DNA from: Paenibacillus terrigena DSM 21567
GTDB lineage: Bacteria; Bacillota; Bacilli; Paenibacillales; Paenibacillaceae
Assembly (NCBI RefSeq): GCF_000374845.1
Contig: NZ_KB895424.1
Location: 32,360 to 96,359 of the forward strand
Reading direction: 5' to 3'
Length of the DNA: 64,000 bases
This document shows positions 12,281 through 20,334 of this stretch, one piece after another. Within the stretch, counting starts at the first letter, position 1. Each line of letters starts with the position of its first letter. A model generated the notes under the pieces. It did not search any database and was not told the origin of the DNA. It saw only the letters and a program-made list of their open reading frames with translations. The position numbers were made by a program, and so were the translations under genes.

Positions 12281-13381
12281 CTAGCGCGCTTTGGCGACGA
12301 TGCCGTTATGCACTTTGATGGTGCCGTGTCTTAGGATGTCGAAGCCGTTCTCGTACACATAGAGACCCATCTGGCGGATGTCCATGAGTTCGCGGTACGT
12401 ATGGTTCATAATATCCTCCATGACGGTGTAGAAGAGACGCGTCTTGAGATGTTTCTTCGGTGTCGTCAGAATGGCGTATCCACCAGGTTTCAGGAACTTG
12501 CGATGCCAATTCATAACTTCAGGCTTATGCTCATCTGGGAAATGCTCGAGCAGTCCGACACTAATGACGATATCGAATTCCGGACCGAAGGTGAGGTTGC
12601 GTATATCATCAACGATGTAGTGAAGATTCATCTGATCTTTGTACCATACCTTGGGATGTCTCGTGGAAGGGTGAGATCCTAGGAAGGGATAGGATTTCGG
12701 GAATTGCCCGAATCGATCGGTTCGGCAGAATTCGTCATAGTCAACGAGGACGACTTCTCCGCCAGGATACATGGAATACAGCTGCATGGCTTCGTATCCT
12801 TCCGCAGCTCCTAGAAAAAGAATACGTGGCCGTGTGACATCGAGTCCGTGGAATAGCGCTCTTTTGCCGCGAGGGTCCCACACGCCGTCGGTGACACGAT
12901 GTGCGATATTCCAGACGCTAAGCTGTGCGAGATCACTGAGCGCTGTTCGGACTTCGCTAGGATGAAAGCGGCTGAGTGATTTCCATAAGGATGCCCTCGT
13001 AGCTTGCAGCTCCTTCGGGACATCTTTTTCGAATAGGGTATGAAAAGACTGGTTGAAGAGCTGCCAGGAGGTACGAATCGGCATCGTCTGTTCATGCTGC
13101 TGTTCCCAATCTCGACGGGCTTCCGACATGTTCTTCACCTGGAAAGGGCGGCCGATGTCCTTCCAACGGAGTTGGGACCAGTCGTAGACGGCCTTGGCAT
13201 TGATAAATCGATCGAGGTGGACATTGTCGGGGTTACGAAGATCTATCCGGAAATTGGCGAGCTTGTGCGTCGTATTGAAGTCTGCTTCGCTGTAAGGGTA
13301 GTGCGGCATTTGTGCTTCATGAAGTGAGTCGCTAGGAGCAGGAGATTGCACAGTGATCTGGGGTTCATGCTTCTCTTGCAT
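12281..13381 (-). CDS. Class I SAM-dependent methyltransferase, target unknown
   Basis: The last two thirds form a Rossmann-type methyltransferase: motif I RILFLGAAEGYEAM near residue 190, the acidic ribose-binding strand VVLVDYDEF, motif IV FDIVISVGLLEHFPD and the post-motif KFLKPGGYAILTTPKKH. The first 180 residues match no family I know; they contain a proline-rich start and several tryptophans (YDWSQLRWKD, RRDWEQQHEQ). The ATG at 13381 has GGAGG eight bases upstream. Convergent with rnr and divergent from smpB, so there is no operon partner to hint at the substrate. Motif I lacks the classical G.G.G spacing. Confidence 0.75.
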   Translation of the reverse strand: MQEKHEPQITVQSPAPSDSLHEAQMPHYPYSEADFNTTHKLANFRIDLRNPDNVHLDRFINAKAVYDWSQLRWKDIGRPFQVKNMSEARRDWEQQHEQTMPIRTSWQLFNQSFHTLFEKDVPKELQATRASLWKSLSRFHPSEVRTALSDLAQLSVWNIAHRVTDGVWDPRGKRALFHGLDVTRPRILFLGAAEGYEAMQLYSMYPGGEVVLVDYDEFCRTDRFGQFPKSYPFLGSHPSTRHPKVWYKDQMNLHYIVDDIRNLTFGPEFDIVISVGLLEHFPDEHKPEVMNWHRKFLKPGGYAILTTPKKHLKTRLFYTVMEDIMNHTYRELMDIRQMGLYVYENGFDILRHGTIKVHNGIVAKAR

Positions 13382-13527
13382 GCGTTGTTCCTCCTTCGTT
13401 CATGGCTATTACCGTATCATATGAATCGTAGCTTCTAACCAACCATCTGACAAGGCGGTTCGATGTAAATATTTTTCAGAAGAGAGTAAGTTCAATTGCA
13501 TTAGCGGTTCTGAGCGTGCCTTTCTCC

Positions 13528-13557
13528 TTGATTTGACGCTGCGGGGTTTGCTACAAT
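13528..13557 (+). promoter_or_regulatory. Probable smpB promoter
   Basis: TTGATT and TACAAT with an 18-base spacer, about 50 bases ahead of smpB. Confidence 0.6.
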
Positions 13558-13605
13558 AGAGGTCTATAGCATCGGGCGGATGGACGCTCGAAAGGAGTGA
13601 TTATC

Positions 13606-14085
13606 ATGGGTAAAAAGAGTGATGGCAAATTGCTCGCCCAGAATAAGAAGGCATCCCATGATTATTTTATTGAAGATACGTATGAAGCGGGTCTGGTGCT
13701 GACCGGAACGGAGATTAAATCCTTGCGTACAGGAAGAGCGAACATCGGTGATGCGTTTGCGACAATTCGTAACGGGGAAATCTTCATCCACAATATGCAT
13801 ATTAGTCCGTTCGAACAAGGGAATCGCTTTAATCCGACAGATCCAACGCGTACGCGTAAGCTGCTCTTGCACCGTGTTCAGATTCATAAGCTGTTGGGGC
13901 AGACGAAGACCGAAGGATATACGATTGTTCCTCTGAAAATCTACGTTCGCAATGGCTATGCCAAATTGCTGATAGGTTTAGGTCGAGGGAAGAAACAATA
14001 CGATAAACGTGAATCTGCGGCGAAGCGGGATGCACAACGCGATATTCAGCGTATTCTTCGTGAGAAGCAGAAAGTGGCTAGATAA
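13606..14085 (+). CDS. smpB: SsrA-binding protein SmpB
   Basis: Binds the tRNA-like domain of tmRNA and places it in the A site of stalled ribosomes. With the ATG at 13606 (AAAGGAGTG upstream) the protein has 159 residues, the usual size; a GTG at 13597 lies inside that ribosome binding site. Motifs: [29 protein letters not shown] at the start (core [10 protein letters not shown]), the OB-fold segment [12 protein letters not shown], and the basic C-terminal tail [14 protein letters not shown] that inserts in the mRNA channel. Its partner RNA gene lies 255 bases downstream. Confidence 0.97.
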   Translation: MGKKSDGKLLAQNKKASHDYFIEDTYEAGLVLTGTEIKSLRTGRANIGDAFATIRNGEIFIHNMHISPFEQGNRFNPTDPTRTRKLLLHRVQIHKLLGQTKTEGYTIVPLKIYVRNGYAKLLIGLGRGKKQYDKRESAAKRDAQRDIQRILREKQKVAR

Positions 14086-14131
14086 TCTTGCCTTGGATAA
14101 ACCTAGTGAGATGATGAACATTTTGGTGTTC

Positions 14132-14161
14132 CTTTACTTTTGAGGGTCCAAGGCCGTATAA
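14132..14161 (+). promoter_or_regulatory. Candidate ssrA promoter
   Basis: TTTACT and TATAAT with an 18-base spacer, about 180 bases before mature tmRNA. If used, the precursor would carry a long 5' leader removed by processing. A weaker TTGGTT-17-TTATAG pair lies nearer the gene, at about 14271-14299. Confidence 0.45.
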
Positions 14162-14340
14162 TGAGAATGTAATCGTGAGTGACCGACATGGATATTCACG
14201 ATGACTATCTACCATGCTCGATTGAAGTCGGTGGACTTCAGAATTATCACTGGTCCAGATCGAATTTAGTTGGTTCGATCGGCGCATTCCCTTTATAGAA
14301 ACAGTGGTCCTTACGAGGACGCAGACGTTTCTACATTCAT

Positions 14341-14704
14341 GGGGGCGTTCTTGGATTCGACGGGGGTAGTTCGGGCATGAGTAGCGGGTAGTGGGGACGC
14401 GACCGCTTCATCAACGCTAAAGCCTATTAAACGGCAAACAACAAAACAACTTCGCATTAGCAGCTTAATAACCTGTTAGCGAGCTTCGCCTCTGCATCGC
14501 CCATGTGCCGAGACCGGGGCCCAACTTTAGTGGGATACGCTGTCACATCTCCGCCTGGGGTGTGCTGAAGAAGACAATCAGGCTGACCCAAAGTATAGCC
14601 GGTTACGGGGCGATACTCGGGTGACATCAAAACTGTAACTACACCCGTAGAAGCTTATGTTGCGTTATCTTCGGACAGGGGTTCGATTCCCCTCGCCTCC
14701 ACCA
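14341..14704 (+). ncRNA. ssrA: Transfer-messenger RNA (tmRNA)
   Basis: The 5' end GGGGGCG pairs with CGCCTCC before an encoded ACCA, and GGTTCGATTCCCC forms the T arm. The mRNA-like part (14433-14468) reads GGC through GCT and then TAA TAA, giving the tag GKQQNNFALAA after the alanine brought by tmRNA itself. The ALAA end is the ClpXP degradation signal of Gram-positives. Pseudoknot-forming segments lie between the tag and the tRNA-like end. Its 3' end appears to have served as an integration target; see the repeat entries. Confidence 0.97.
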
Positions 14705-14709
14705 ACATG

Positions 14710-14738
14710 AAAAAGGACACCTCAGAGGTGTCCTTTTT
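14710..14738 (+). terminator. ssrA terminator
   Basis: AAAAAGGACACCT and AGGTGTCCTTTTT form a near-perfect stem six bases after the tmRNA CCA. Confidence 0.9.
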
Positions 14739-14767
14739 GCATTGTGTGGAGACGAGACAGGGGATCG

Positions 14768-14975
14768 CCCCTGTCAGGGGTTCAGCCCGCGCGCAGGGAG
14801 CGAAAACAAGGGGTCCCCGCAAAGTAATCGGAAATCGCTGTAAGACTAAGCTTCACTTTGTGGGGTTGAGCATGGGAGCACGGCGTTTATATCCAACCTC
14901 TAATATCGCCGGCGGAGGATAGGCATCGTGAGCAAGTAAGATGGAGATATGAACATTCCCCTCGCCTCCATCATG
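14768..14975 (+). repeat. Post-ssrA repeat, copy A (with ssrA-end-like core)
   Basis: The first part (14768-14803, CTGTCAGGGGTTCAGCCCGC and following bases) recurs at 18331, in part at 19640, and more loosely at 22544. The last 100 bases (14876-14975) match 18395-18494 at about 94 of 100 positions by eye. Within it 14956-14970 repeats the ssrA 3' end TTCCCCTCGCCTCCA exactly. No convincing ORF. I interpret it as a junction left by integration at ssrA. Confidence 0.75.
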
Positions 14976-15005
14976 AAAAGCCCGACCTCACGCGGTCGGG
15001 CTTTT
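14976..15005 (+). terminator. Terminator following repeat copy A
   Basis: AAAAGCCCGACC-TCACGC-GGTCGGGCTTTT. It has no gene directly before it; it follows the ssrA-end-like core as the real terminator follows ssrA. Confidence 0.8.
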
Positions 15006-15019
15006 GATTTGCTCGGAAT

Positions 15020-15091
15020 TGTAGACGGATTGTAGACATCAGATGAAATAGAAGTCTATTTTTTGATTATCCTGTAGACGAAAAGTCTACA
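15020..15091 (+). promoter_or_regulatory. Cluster of TGTAGAC half-sites
   Basis: TGTAGAC occurs at 15020, 15031 and 15073, the last facing GTCTACA at 15085 to give a perfect 19-base palindrome with a five-base centre. A further GTCTA lies at 15054. The cluster is 130-200 bases before the PHP/SLH gene and is probably an operator array for a regulator I cannot name. Confidence 0.5.
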
Positions 15092-15218
15092 AGTTATAGA
15101 AGGGTGTGCTCCCAAGCGATATTTTTACAAATTACTGCAACTCTTTAACATGTAAATTTACAGTTCATCTTTATACTTAAATCGATATCATAATGTATTC
15201 GAAGGGGATTATAACTAC

Positions 15219-17999
15219 ATGAACAGCAAGCTGAAGTCTTTAATTTGTACCTCATTCGCCTTTTTCATGCTCGCACAGAGTATGGCGACGGTGTCTGCAA
15301 CAGGGAACACACCTTCCACCAATTCAACAGGAAGATGGATGTCTGGTGAGTACCATACCCACACCATACAATCGGCAGATGCATCCGAATCTTTTATGAA
15401 ATTGGAAAATGTACTCGACGCTGCGTTTCGAGAGGATCTTGACAATAAGCCTGTAGAAACAGTCACATCACTGACGTACGGCAATCCCTTTGATTTCATC
15501 GTGCTATCTGATCATCTGCGCGATTCACCGCGAGATCCAGATGGTAACAGTAAGCCTACTGCACGTTGGGAAGCGATTAAAGAACAGCAGGACAAGCTTG
15601 CAGCGCTCCAATCTACTGGAAAATACGTAGGTAAATTCATTTATTCTGGCTTCGAATGGGACATGATGGGTTTGGATCATGGTTCTGTTGGTATTATTGA
15701 TTCCAAAAGTAATGAAGTACCCATCGACGCTATTCATCAATTCGAATGGTTGTACAGCTACGATACAACTCCAGGTATGTTTCATTCAAATGAGGATGCT
15801 CTTTGGGGACCGAGACTTGATAAGAATACGTTGAAACTCGATAAAAATAAAACATTTGAAGCCATTGAATGGCTGAAAACGAATTACCCGGAGAGTTATG
15901 TATTGCTTAACCATCCGTCTAGACATAACGGCAGCAGTACGGGTGTTGTCACTATCGAAGACATTCGTAAGATGAATGATATTGCTCCTGAAATTGTGTT
16001 TGGCATGGAAGGGTTGCCGGGTAACCAAATGGCAGCCGGTGGGAATAGATCGGAATTAGCTGACGTATACGGCGGAGCTGATGTCATGGTCGCAAAGGTC
16101 GGCGGAATGTGGGATGCCATGCTTGGTGAAGGTCGCCACTTCTGGAACTTCACAAATTCCGACTTTCATTTTAAGGTGAGCAGCAATCGGAGTTATTCAA
16201 GCGGTTACTGGCCTAGCGAGTACTCGCGAAACAATACTTGGGTCGAGGGTAATACCTTCAAAGATATTGTTGAGGGTATGCGTTCAGGTAAATCTTATGC
16301 GGTTTATGGCGATCTCATCAATGCGCTTGACTTCAAAGCTACTGGAAATGGCGCTCAAGCTGAAATGGGCGAGAACCTACAGGTAACCGAAGGGGATCTT
16401 ACAACAATCAGCATTCGCTTTAAGAGCCCAGAGCACAACAATTACGCACCAATCAGCCCGCATAATACCTCAGTCACTAATGATACCAAAGTAGATCATG
16501 TCGATCTAATCTCTGGAGAAGTGACTGGTAAGCTCGATGAAAGTCAATATGCCAGCAATACAACCAATGCCACGACGAAAGTCATTAAACGCTTTACCCA
16601 AGACGATTGGGGACAACCCGATGCCGAAGGCTATTATACTGTCTCTTATAAGGTGCCTGCGGATACAAACCGTTATTATCGTTTGCGCGGTACGAATCTG
16701 GGTACAGACGTAGCAGGCTTTACAGCTAGCGGAGAGCCTTTACAAGATCAATCATTTGATAGGGGTAGTGACACGCCGGAGCAGAACGAGGAACGCTTCA
16801 ATAATATTAATGACCGTAACTATACAGGATTGTGGTTTTATTCCAACCCGATCTTTGTTGATGTCACCGCACTCAGTGATGAGCAGGCAGTTAACGATAC
16901 GATTACTAGTGTAACTTCAACACTTGGTGATACAAGTGCGATTACCACTAACATTCCCCTTCCTTCTGAAGGATTGCATGGTACACAGATTGAATGGAAG
17001 AGCAGTAATACGAATGTCATTCGCATCGACAACAACACCGCGGTTGTTACACGTCCATCCTCTGACATGGGGGATATGAGTATCACACTAACTGCAACGA
17101 TCTCTCGCGGGGATCACAGCGTAAATAAACCGTACACCTTTATCGTTAGAGCCAACCCTTCTAACAATTCGTCAGGCAATAGCTCGTCATCAGGCAATAC
17201 TTCGCCAGGCAACAACTCTAGCAAGCCGAATGCGTCTGTCTCAGGTGGTGGAGGGACAGTTACTGCTGATTCGAATGGCAATATTACAATAACACCTGAT
17301 AAAGGTTACCAGGTTAAAGATGTTACGATCAATGGGATATCTAAGGGAGCACTCACTCAATTGACAGGTATGAAATCTTCTGATCAAGTTGTTGTGACTT
17401 TCGAGAAGCTTCCGGAGCAACCTCAGAAGCCAACTGAGCCTGCTAAACCTGTTGTTACTTTTAGTGATGTTTCGAATCACTGGGCGGTTTCATCCATTAA
17501 CTATGTTGTGGAGCATGGATTGTTCACGGGTACCGCGCCAAATACGTTTAGCCCGAACCAAACTATGACTCGTGGTATGCTGGTCACGGTTATGCACCGC
17601 TTAGCTGGTAAACCAGAAGTAGGGTCAAGTCACTTCAAAGATGTTAATACGAATGCCTATTACAGTGATGCGGTAGCTTGGGCAAGTCAGAATAACATTG
17701 TCCATGGGGTTGATAGTAGTCACTTTGCTCCAGATCGACCGATTACTCGTGAACAACTTGTACAGATGCTCTTCAATTATGCAAAAGCAAACCAATTGAA
17801 TGTTAACGCTAGCCAGTCATTAGTCGCTTTCACAGATGCGAAGAAAATCTCAGCTTGGGCAGTTGATGCCATGAAGTGGTCCGTAAGCAACCAGTTACTT
17901 TCTGGTAAGGGTAATGGCATGCTGGATCCGACGGGTGCTGTATCACGTGCTGAAGTCGCAGCAATTATTAATCGTTTTATGACTACCTTTAACATGTAA
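15219..17999 (+). CDS. Secreted PHP-domain phosphoesterase with SLH anchor
   Basis: Probably a metal-dependent phosphoesterase displayed on the cell wall. Residues 1-28 are a signal peptide (hydrophobic FAFFMLAQSMATVSA). From about 40 to 360 there is a PHP/CehA-like domain with metal ligands in GEYHTHT, VLSDHLR, FHSNED, LNHPSR and FTNSDFHF. A beta-rich central part follows, then an atypical Ig-like domain (about 560-650, IEWKSSNTNVI), a Ser/Asn/Gly linker, a GGG-type repeat, and three SLH domains (about 745-925, SDVSNHWAVSSINYVVEHGL being the first) that bind pyruvylated wall polysaccharide. The gene sits alone between ssrA-like repeats. Natural substrate unknown. Confidence 0.85.
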   Translation: MNSKLKSLICTSFAFFMLAQSMATVSATGNTPSTNSTGRWMSGEYHTHTIQSADASESFMKLENVLDAAFREDLDNKPVETVTSLTYGNPFDFIVLSDHLRDSPRDPDGNSKPTARWEAIKEQQDKLAALQSTGKYVGKFIYSGFEWDMMGLDHGSVGIIDSKSNEVPIDAIHQFEWLYSYDTTPGMFHSNEDALWGPRLDKNTLKLDKNKTFEAIEWLKTNYPESYVLLNHPSRHNGSSTGVVTIEDIRKMNDIAPEIVFGMEGLPGNQMAAGGNRSELADVYGGADVMVAKVGGMWDAMLGEGRHFWNFTNSDFHFKVSSNRSYSSGYWPSEYSRNNTWVEGNTFKDIVEGMRSGKSYAVYGDLINALDFKATGNGAQAEMGENLQVTEGDLTTISIRFKSPEHNNYAPISPHNTSVTNDTKVDHVDLISGEVTGKLDESQYASNTTNATTKVIKRFTQDDWGQPDAEGYYTVSYKVPADTNRYYRLRGTNLGTDVAGFTASGEPLQDQSFDRGSDTPEQNEERFNNINDRNYTGLWFYSNPIFVDVTALSDEQAVNDTITSVTSTLGDTSAITTNIPLPSEGLHGTQIEWKSSNTNVIRIDNNTAVVTRPSSDMGDMSITLTATISRGDHSVNKPYTFIVRANPSNNSSGNSSSSGNTSPGNNSSKPNASVSGGGGTVTADSNGNITITPDKGYQVKDVTINGISKGALTQLTGMKSSDQVVVTFEKLPEQPQKPTEPAKPVVTFSDVSNHWAVSSINYVVEHGLFTGTAPNTFSPNQTMTRGMLVTVMHRLAGKPEVGSSHFKDVNTNAYYSDAVAWASQNNIVHGVDSSHFAPDRPITREQLVQMLFNYAKANQLNVNASQSLVAFTDAKKISAWAVDAMKWSVSNQLLSGKGNGMLDPTGAVSRAEVAAIINRFMTTFNM

Positions 18000-18034
18000 C
18001 AATAAATACCATTTTCAAATGGACAAAAGTGCAC

Positions 18035-18084
18035 CTTCCCTCGCCTCCATACTGAAAACCCAGTCCCCACAAGGGCTGGGTTTT
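18035..18084 (+). repeat. ssrA-end-like core plus terminator (third copy)
   Basis: CTTCCCTCGCCTCCA at 18035-18049 repeats the ssrA 3' end with one base missing. It is followed by a terminator, AAAACCCAG..CTGGGTTTT (18054-18084), of different stem sequence, directly after the PHP/SLH gene. Confidence 0.7.
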
Positions 18085-18108
18085 CTATGTGTAAAGAAGA
18101 GAAAAATC

Positions 18109-18330
18109 CTATTTTGCATGCTTATCTGGCTGATGAATACCAAATACATTTCCTTCTGTGTCAATGTAATACCCTTGCCATGCCATTCCAGGCAGTGCAT
18201 ACTTTGGTAATGCGAGCTTGCCTCCGAGATTAAGAATTTTAGTTTCAGTAGAATCATAGTCTTCTACTCCCATAGTACATGCATAACCATTCATAGCCTG
18301 TCCAGGTTGGGGGGAAGCACCTTGACGTTC
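18109..18330 (-). pseudogene. Truncated VOC (glyoxalase-fold) gene copy
   Basis: This encodes the C-terminal 70 or so residues of a VOC protein, ending QGYYIDTEGNVFGIHQPDK, nearly identical to the intact gene at 19719-20114. The upstream frame runs RQGASPQPGQA and then homology stops abruptly at 18330, where it meets the CTGTCAGG repeat. The N-terminal half, including its start, is missing, so it is unlikely to make a working protein. It marks a partial duplication whose breakpoint coincides with the repeat. Confidence 0.85.
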
Positions 18331-18494
18331 CTGTCAGGGTTCAGTCCGCGCGCAGGGAGCGAATGAGATGCTTCGGAGGGGTAGCTTCGCGAACGAGCAC
18401 GGCGTTTATATCCCACCTCTAATATCGTCTGCGGAGGATGGGCATCGTGAGCAAGTAAGATGGAGATATGAACATTCCCCTCGCCTCCACCATG
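18331..18494 (+). repeat. Post-ssrA repeat, copy B
   Basis: Second copy of the 14768-14975 unit, shortened in the middle. It starts with CTGTCAGGGTTCAGTCCGC, continues with the 100-base block (18395-18494) and includes TTCCCCTCGCCTCCA (18475-18489), again identical to the ssrA end, and CCACCATG. The left edge is the breakpoint of the truncated VOC gene. Confidence 0.75.
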
Positions 18495-18498
18495 TAAA

Positions 18499-18526
18499 TC
18501 CACAACCGCATGAGGTTGTGGGTTTT
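18499..18526 (+). terminator. Terminator following repeat copy B
   Basis: ATCCACAACC-GCATGA-GGTTGTGGGT with T run. The 20 bases CACCATGTAAATCCACAACC just before and within it recur exactly at 30194. Confidence 0.8.
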
Positions 18527-18726
18527 TGCCATCGTTCAATAACCATCTATGGATTTATACACTTTCTGGATAGCCTGCACTAAGTTAGTCAGAAAAAATA
18601 AGGGCTAGTAAAATGAAGGCAACAGAGAGAAAGGATCGCGGAAAATTAGCGCCTTTGCTTCGATAAGTTCATCTGAATAGGACCAGTCCTAGTCTAAAGT
18701 CTAGGTTCAGTCACCCCCTAAGACGG

Positions 18727-18755
18727 TTATGTCAGGCAAATAAGGCGGATATAAT
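18727..18755 (+). promoter_or_regulatory. Probable promoter of the sensor-domain gene
   Basis: TTATGT and TATAAT with a 17-base spacer. Upstream, CCTAG and CTAGG (18688-18705) form a small inverted repeat. The rest of 18527-18726 shows nothing recognisable. Confidence 0.5.
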
Positions 18756-18804
18756 GGATTTATAACTCAGAACGTGACTTATGAAGCTAAAGGAGTGTTT
18801 GAAA

Positions 18805-19596
18805 ATGAAGGGAATAGACGCGACAGCAATGGCGCAGTCAGGGAAGGTGCGTTGGGTGCTTTTTAATCCAAAAACCTATGCAACGATTCTCTATTTATTG
18901 TTATCCCTCCCATTAGGGATTATCTATTTTTCAGTAGCGATAACGGGACTTGCACTATCCATCAGTTTAACCCCAATATTTATCGGAATACCGCTGTTTT
19001 TTGGAGTAGCTAAGCTGTTGAATGGGATTGTGAATTTTGAACAAAACATAATTAGACAAATTTTAGGTTTACCTACGCCACCTGTTTCATTAACCTACAA
19101 CCGACAGTCTGAAGCTGGGCAGAACTGGTTGATGCGAATGATGAGAGGTTTTGACGGGGCGCTATTTATTCGAAACCTGCTACTCGTATTACTTAGATTT
19201 ATAACAGGCATTGTATTCTTTACTATTATGGTAACGGTGATTTCGCTAGGACTAGGATTGATTGCTCTTCCAGTCGTGCATATCATTTTGATGAATGAAA
19301 TGCAGCTTGATATTTTAGAGAATAGCTTGTTTAGTTATTTTCATATAGATTGGACCTATAATCAGCAATATCTGTTGTACGTAGGAGTTGGCCTTGTACT
19401 TTTTTGGATCGCGCTTCGCGTCGTGAACGGGCTCATGCAAGTTCAGCGCAGAATCATGTATGTGGATGAGCCATATCAGCAGCCGTCAGTACCAGTGGAA
19501 GCACAAATACATGCGACGGTTCAGCCGCAATATTATGAGTACCAAGAGGATCAGCCTACTCAAGGGAAGATGCAGCCAGCCTATAGAGAGCTTTAA
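18805..19596 (+). CDS. Membrane protein with putative sensor domain
   Basis: A 263-residue integral membrane protein with four hydrophobic segments (about 33-55, 58-80, 125-160 and 193-215), of the kind found as the N-terminal 'putative sensor' domain of some histidine kinases and as stand-alone proteins in Firmicutes. The conserved pattern LSLPLGIIYFSV..GLALSISLTPIFIGIPL supports this. The C-terminal 50 residues are polar, rich in Gln, Pro and Tyr, and cytosolic in appearance. ATG at 18805 follows AAAGGAGTG; an upstream ATG at 18781 would cover that site. No kinase domain is attached or adjacent. The stop codon lies inside the terminator stem. Function unknown. Confidence 0.75.
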   Translation: MKGIDATAMAQSGKVRWVLFNPKTYATILYLLLSLPLGIIYFSVAITGLALSISLTPIFIGIPLFFGVAKLLNGIVNFEQNIIRQILGLPTPPVSLTYNRQSEAGQNWLMRMMRGFDGALFIRNLLLVLLRFITGIVFFTIMVTVISLGLGLIALPVVHIILMNEMQLDILENSLFSYFHIDWTYNQQYLLYVGVGLVLFWIALRVVNGLMQVQRRIMYVDEPYQQPSVPVEAQIHATVQPQYYEYQEDQPTQGKMQPAYREL

Positions 19597-19609
19597 AAGC
19601 TCTCTTTTT
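19585..19609 (+). terminator. Terminator overlapping the sensor-domain stop codon
   Basis: AGAGAGCTTT pairs with AAAGCTCTCT and T5 follows; the TAA at 19594-19596 is within the hairpin. Confidence 0.8.
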
Positions 19610-19626
19610 GTGTGGCGTGATCTTCT

Positions 19627-19699
19627 GACAGGGGTTGCCCCTGTCAGGGGTTCAGTCCGCCTTCAGTTAAAAAGCCCGACCTCACACGATCGGGCTTTT
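19627..19699 (+). repeat. Post-ssrA repeat, partial copy C, with terminator
   Basis: GACAGGGGTTGCCCCTGTCAG and TTCAGTCCGC resemble the first part of copies A and B, then the sequence jumps into AAAAAGCCCGACCTCAC..GATCGGGCTTTT (19669-19699), similar to the terminator after copy A. The ssrA-end core is missing. On the minus strand the same hairpin can end the VOC gene. Confidence 0.65.
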
Positions 19700-19718
19700 G
19701 CCTATGCAATGAAAAATA

Positions 19719-20114
19719 TTATTTTGCGTTCTTATCTGGCTGATGGATGCCAAATACATTTCCCTCAGTGTCAATGTAATACCCTTGCCAAGCCATTCCG
19801 GGGAGTGCGTACTTTGGTAATGCGACCTTGCCTCCAAGACTAACAATTTTTTCTTCAGTAGAATCGTAGTCCCCCACTCCAATTGTACATGCATAACCAT
19901 TCATAGCCTGACCTGGTTCTGGAGAGGCCCCTTGACGTTGCATCAAAGCCCCGTTGATTCCAAGTTCATTTTCAGTGCCCGTAACAGCTCCAAAATAGGG
20001 CATTCCAGCATAAGTGCTCCAATCCTCAAATGTCCATCCAAATACCTCTCCATAAAACTTCTTGGCACGCTCCATGTCATCTACATGAATCTCGAAATGA
20101 ACTATTCTGCCCAT
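19719..20114 (-). CDS. VOC-family (glyoxalase/bleomycin-resistance fold) protein
   Basis: A 131-residue protein of the VOC superfamily, which binds a metal and acts in lyase, dioxygenase or antibiotic-binding roles. It begins MGRIVHFEIHVDDMERAKKF, a standard first beta-alpha-beta module, with FYGEVFGWTFEDW, and ends YIDTEGNVFGIHQ. His in HFEIHVDD and a Glu or Gln in the second module could be metal ligands. Start ATG is preceded by AGGAGG on the minus strand. A truncated near-identical copy lies at 18109-18330. It points away from the MarR gene; specific substrate unknown. Confidence 0.85.
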   Translation of the reverse strand: MGRIVHFEIHVDDMERAKKFYGEVFGWTFEDWSTYAGMPYFGAVTGTENELGINGALMQRQGASPEPGQAMNGYACTIGVGDYDSTEEKIVSLGGKVALPKYALPGMAWQGYYIDTEGNVFGIHQPDKNAK

Positions 20115-20229
20115 GATTATTACCTCCTACGTAATGGTTTTCTTTAATCTTTTATTATGCATTCTTTTTGATTCTCCTTCTTCATTATTGTAATTAATTT
20201 AGGAATTATTCAGGGGTTCCTGCGACAAT

Positions 20230-20275
20230 TTGAAGAAAATCATTTGGTCATATATAATAAGGTTACAAACAAATA
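20230..20275 (+). promoter_or_regulatory. marR promoter with operator-like site
   Basis: TTGAAG (20230) and TATAAT (20253) are spaced by 17 bases. GGTC-N10-AGGTTAC (20246-20266) followed by AAAC covers the -10 region and start point. The same GGTC-N10-AGGTTAC core, same spacing, occurs twice more at 20811 and 20914, so this looks like an autoregulated promoter. Confidence 0.7.
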
Positions 20276-20334
20276 AGATGGTGGACAATATCGATATAAA
20301 TAGAGAGAATAATATTATTTTTAACCAAGAAAAA

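Noticed and set aside
14433..14468. Tag reading frame beginning GCA AAC AAC
   Set aside because: That frame gives a peptide ending in TSH before TAG; the frame beginning GGC gives an end of ALAA followed by two stop codons, as in known tmRNA tags.
14707..14922. 71-codon ORF after ssrA
   Set aside because: Runs through the ssrA terminator and repeat A; no binding site. The sequence is better explained as a repeat.
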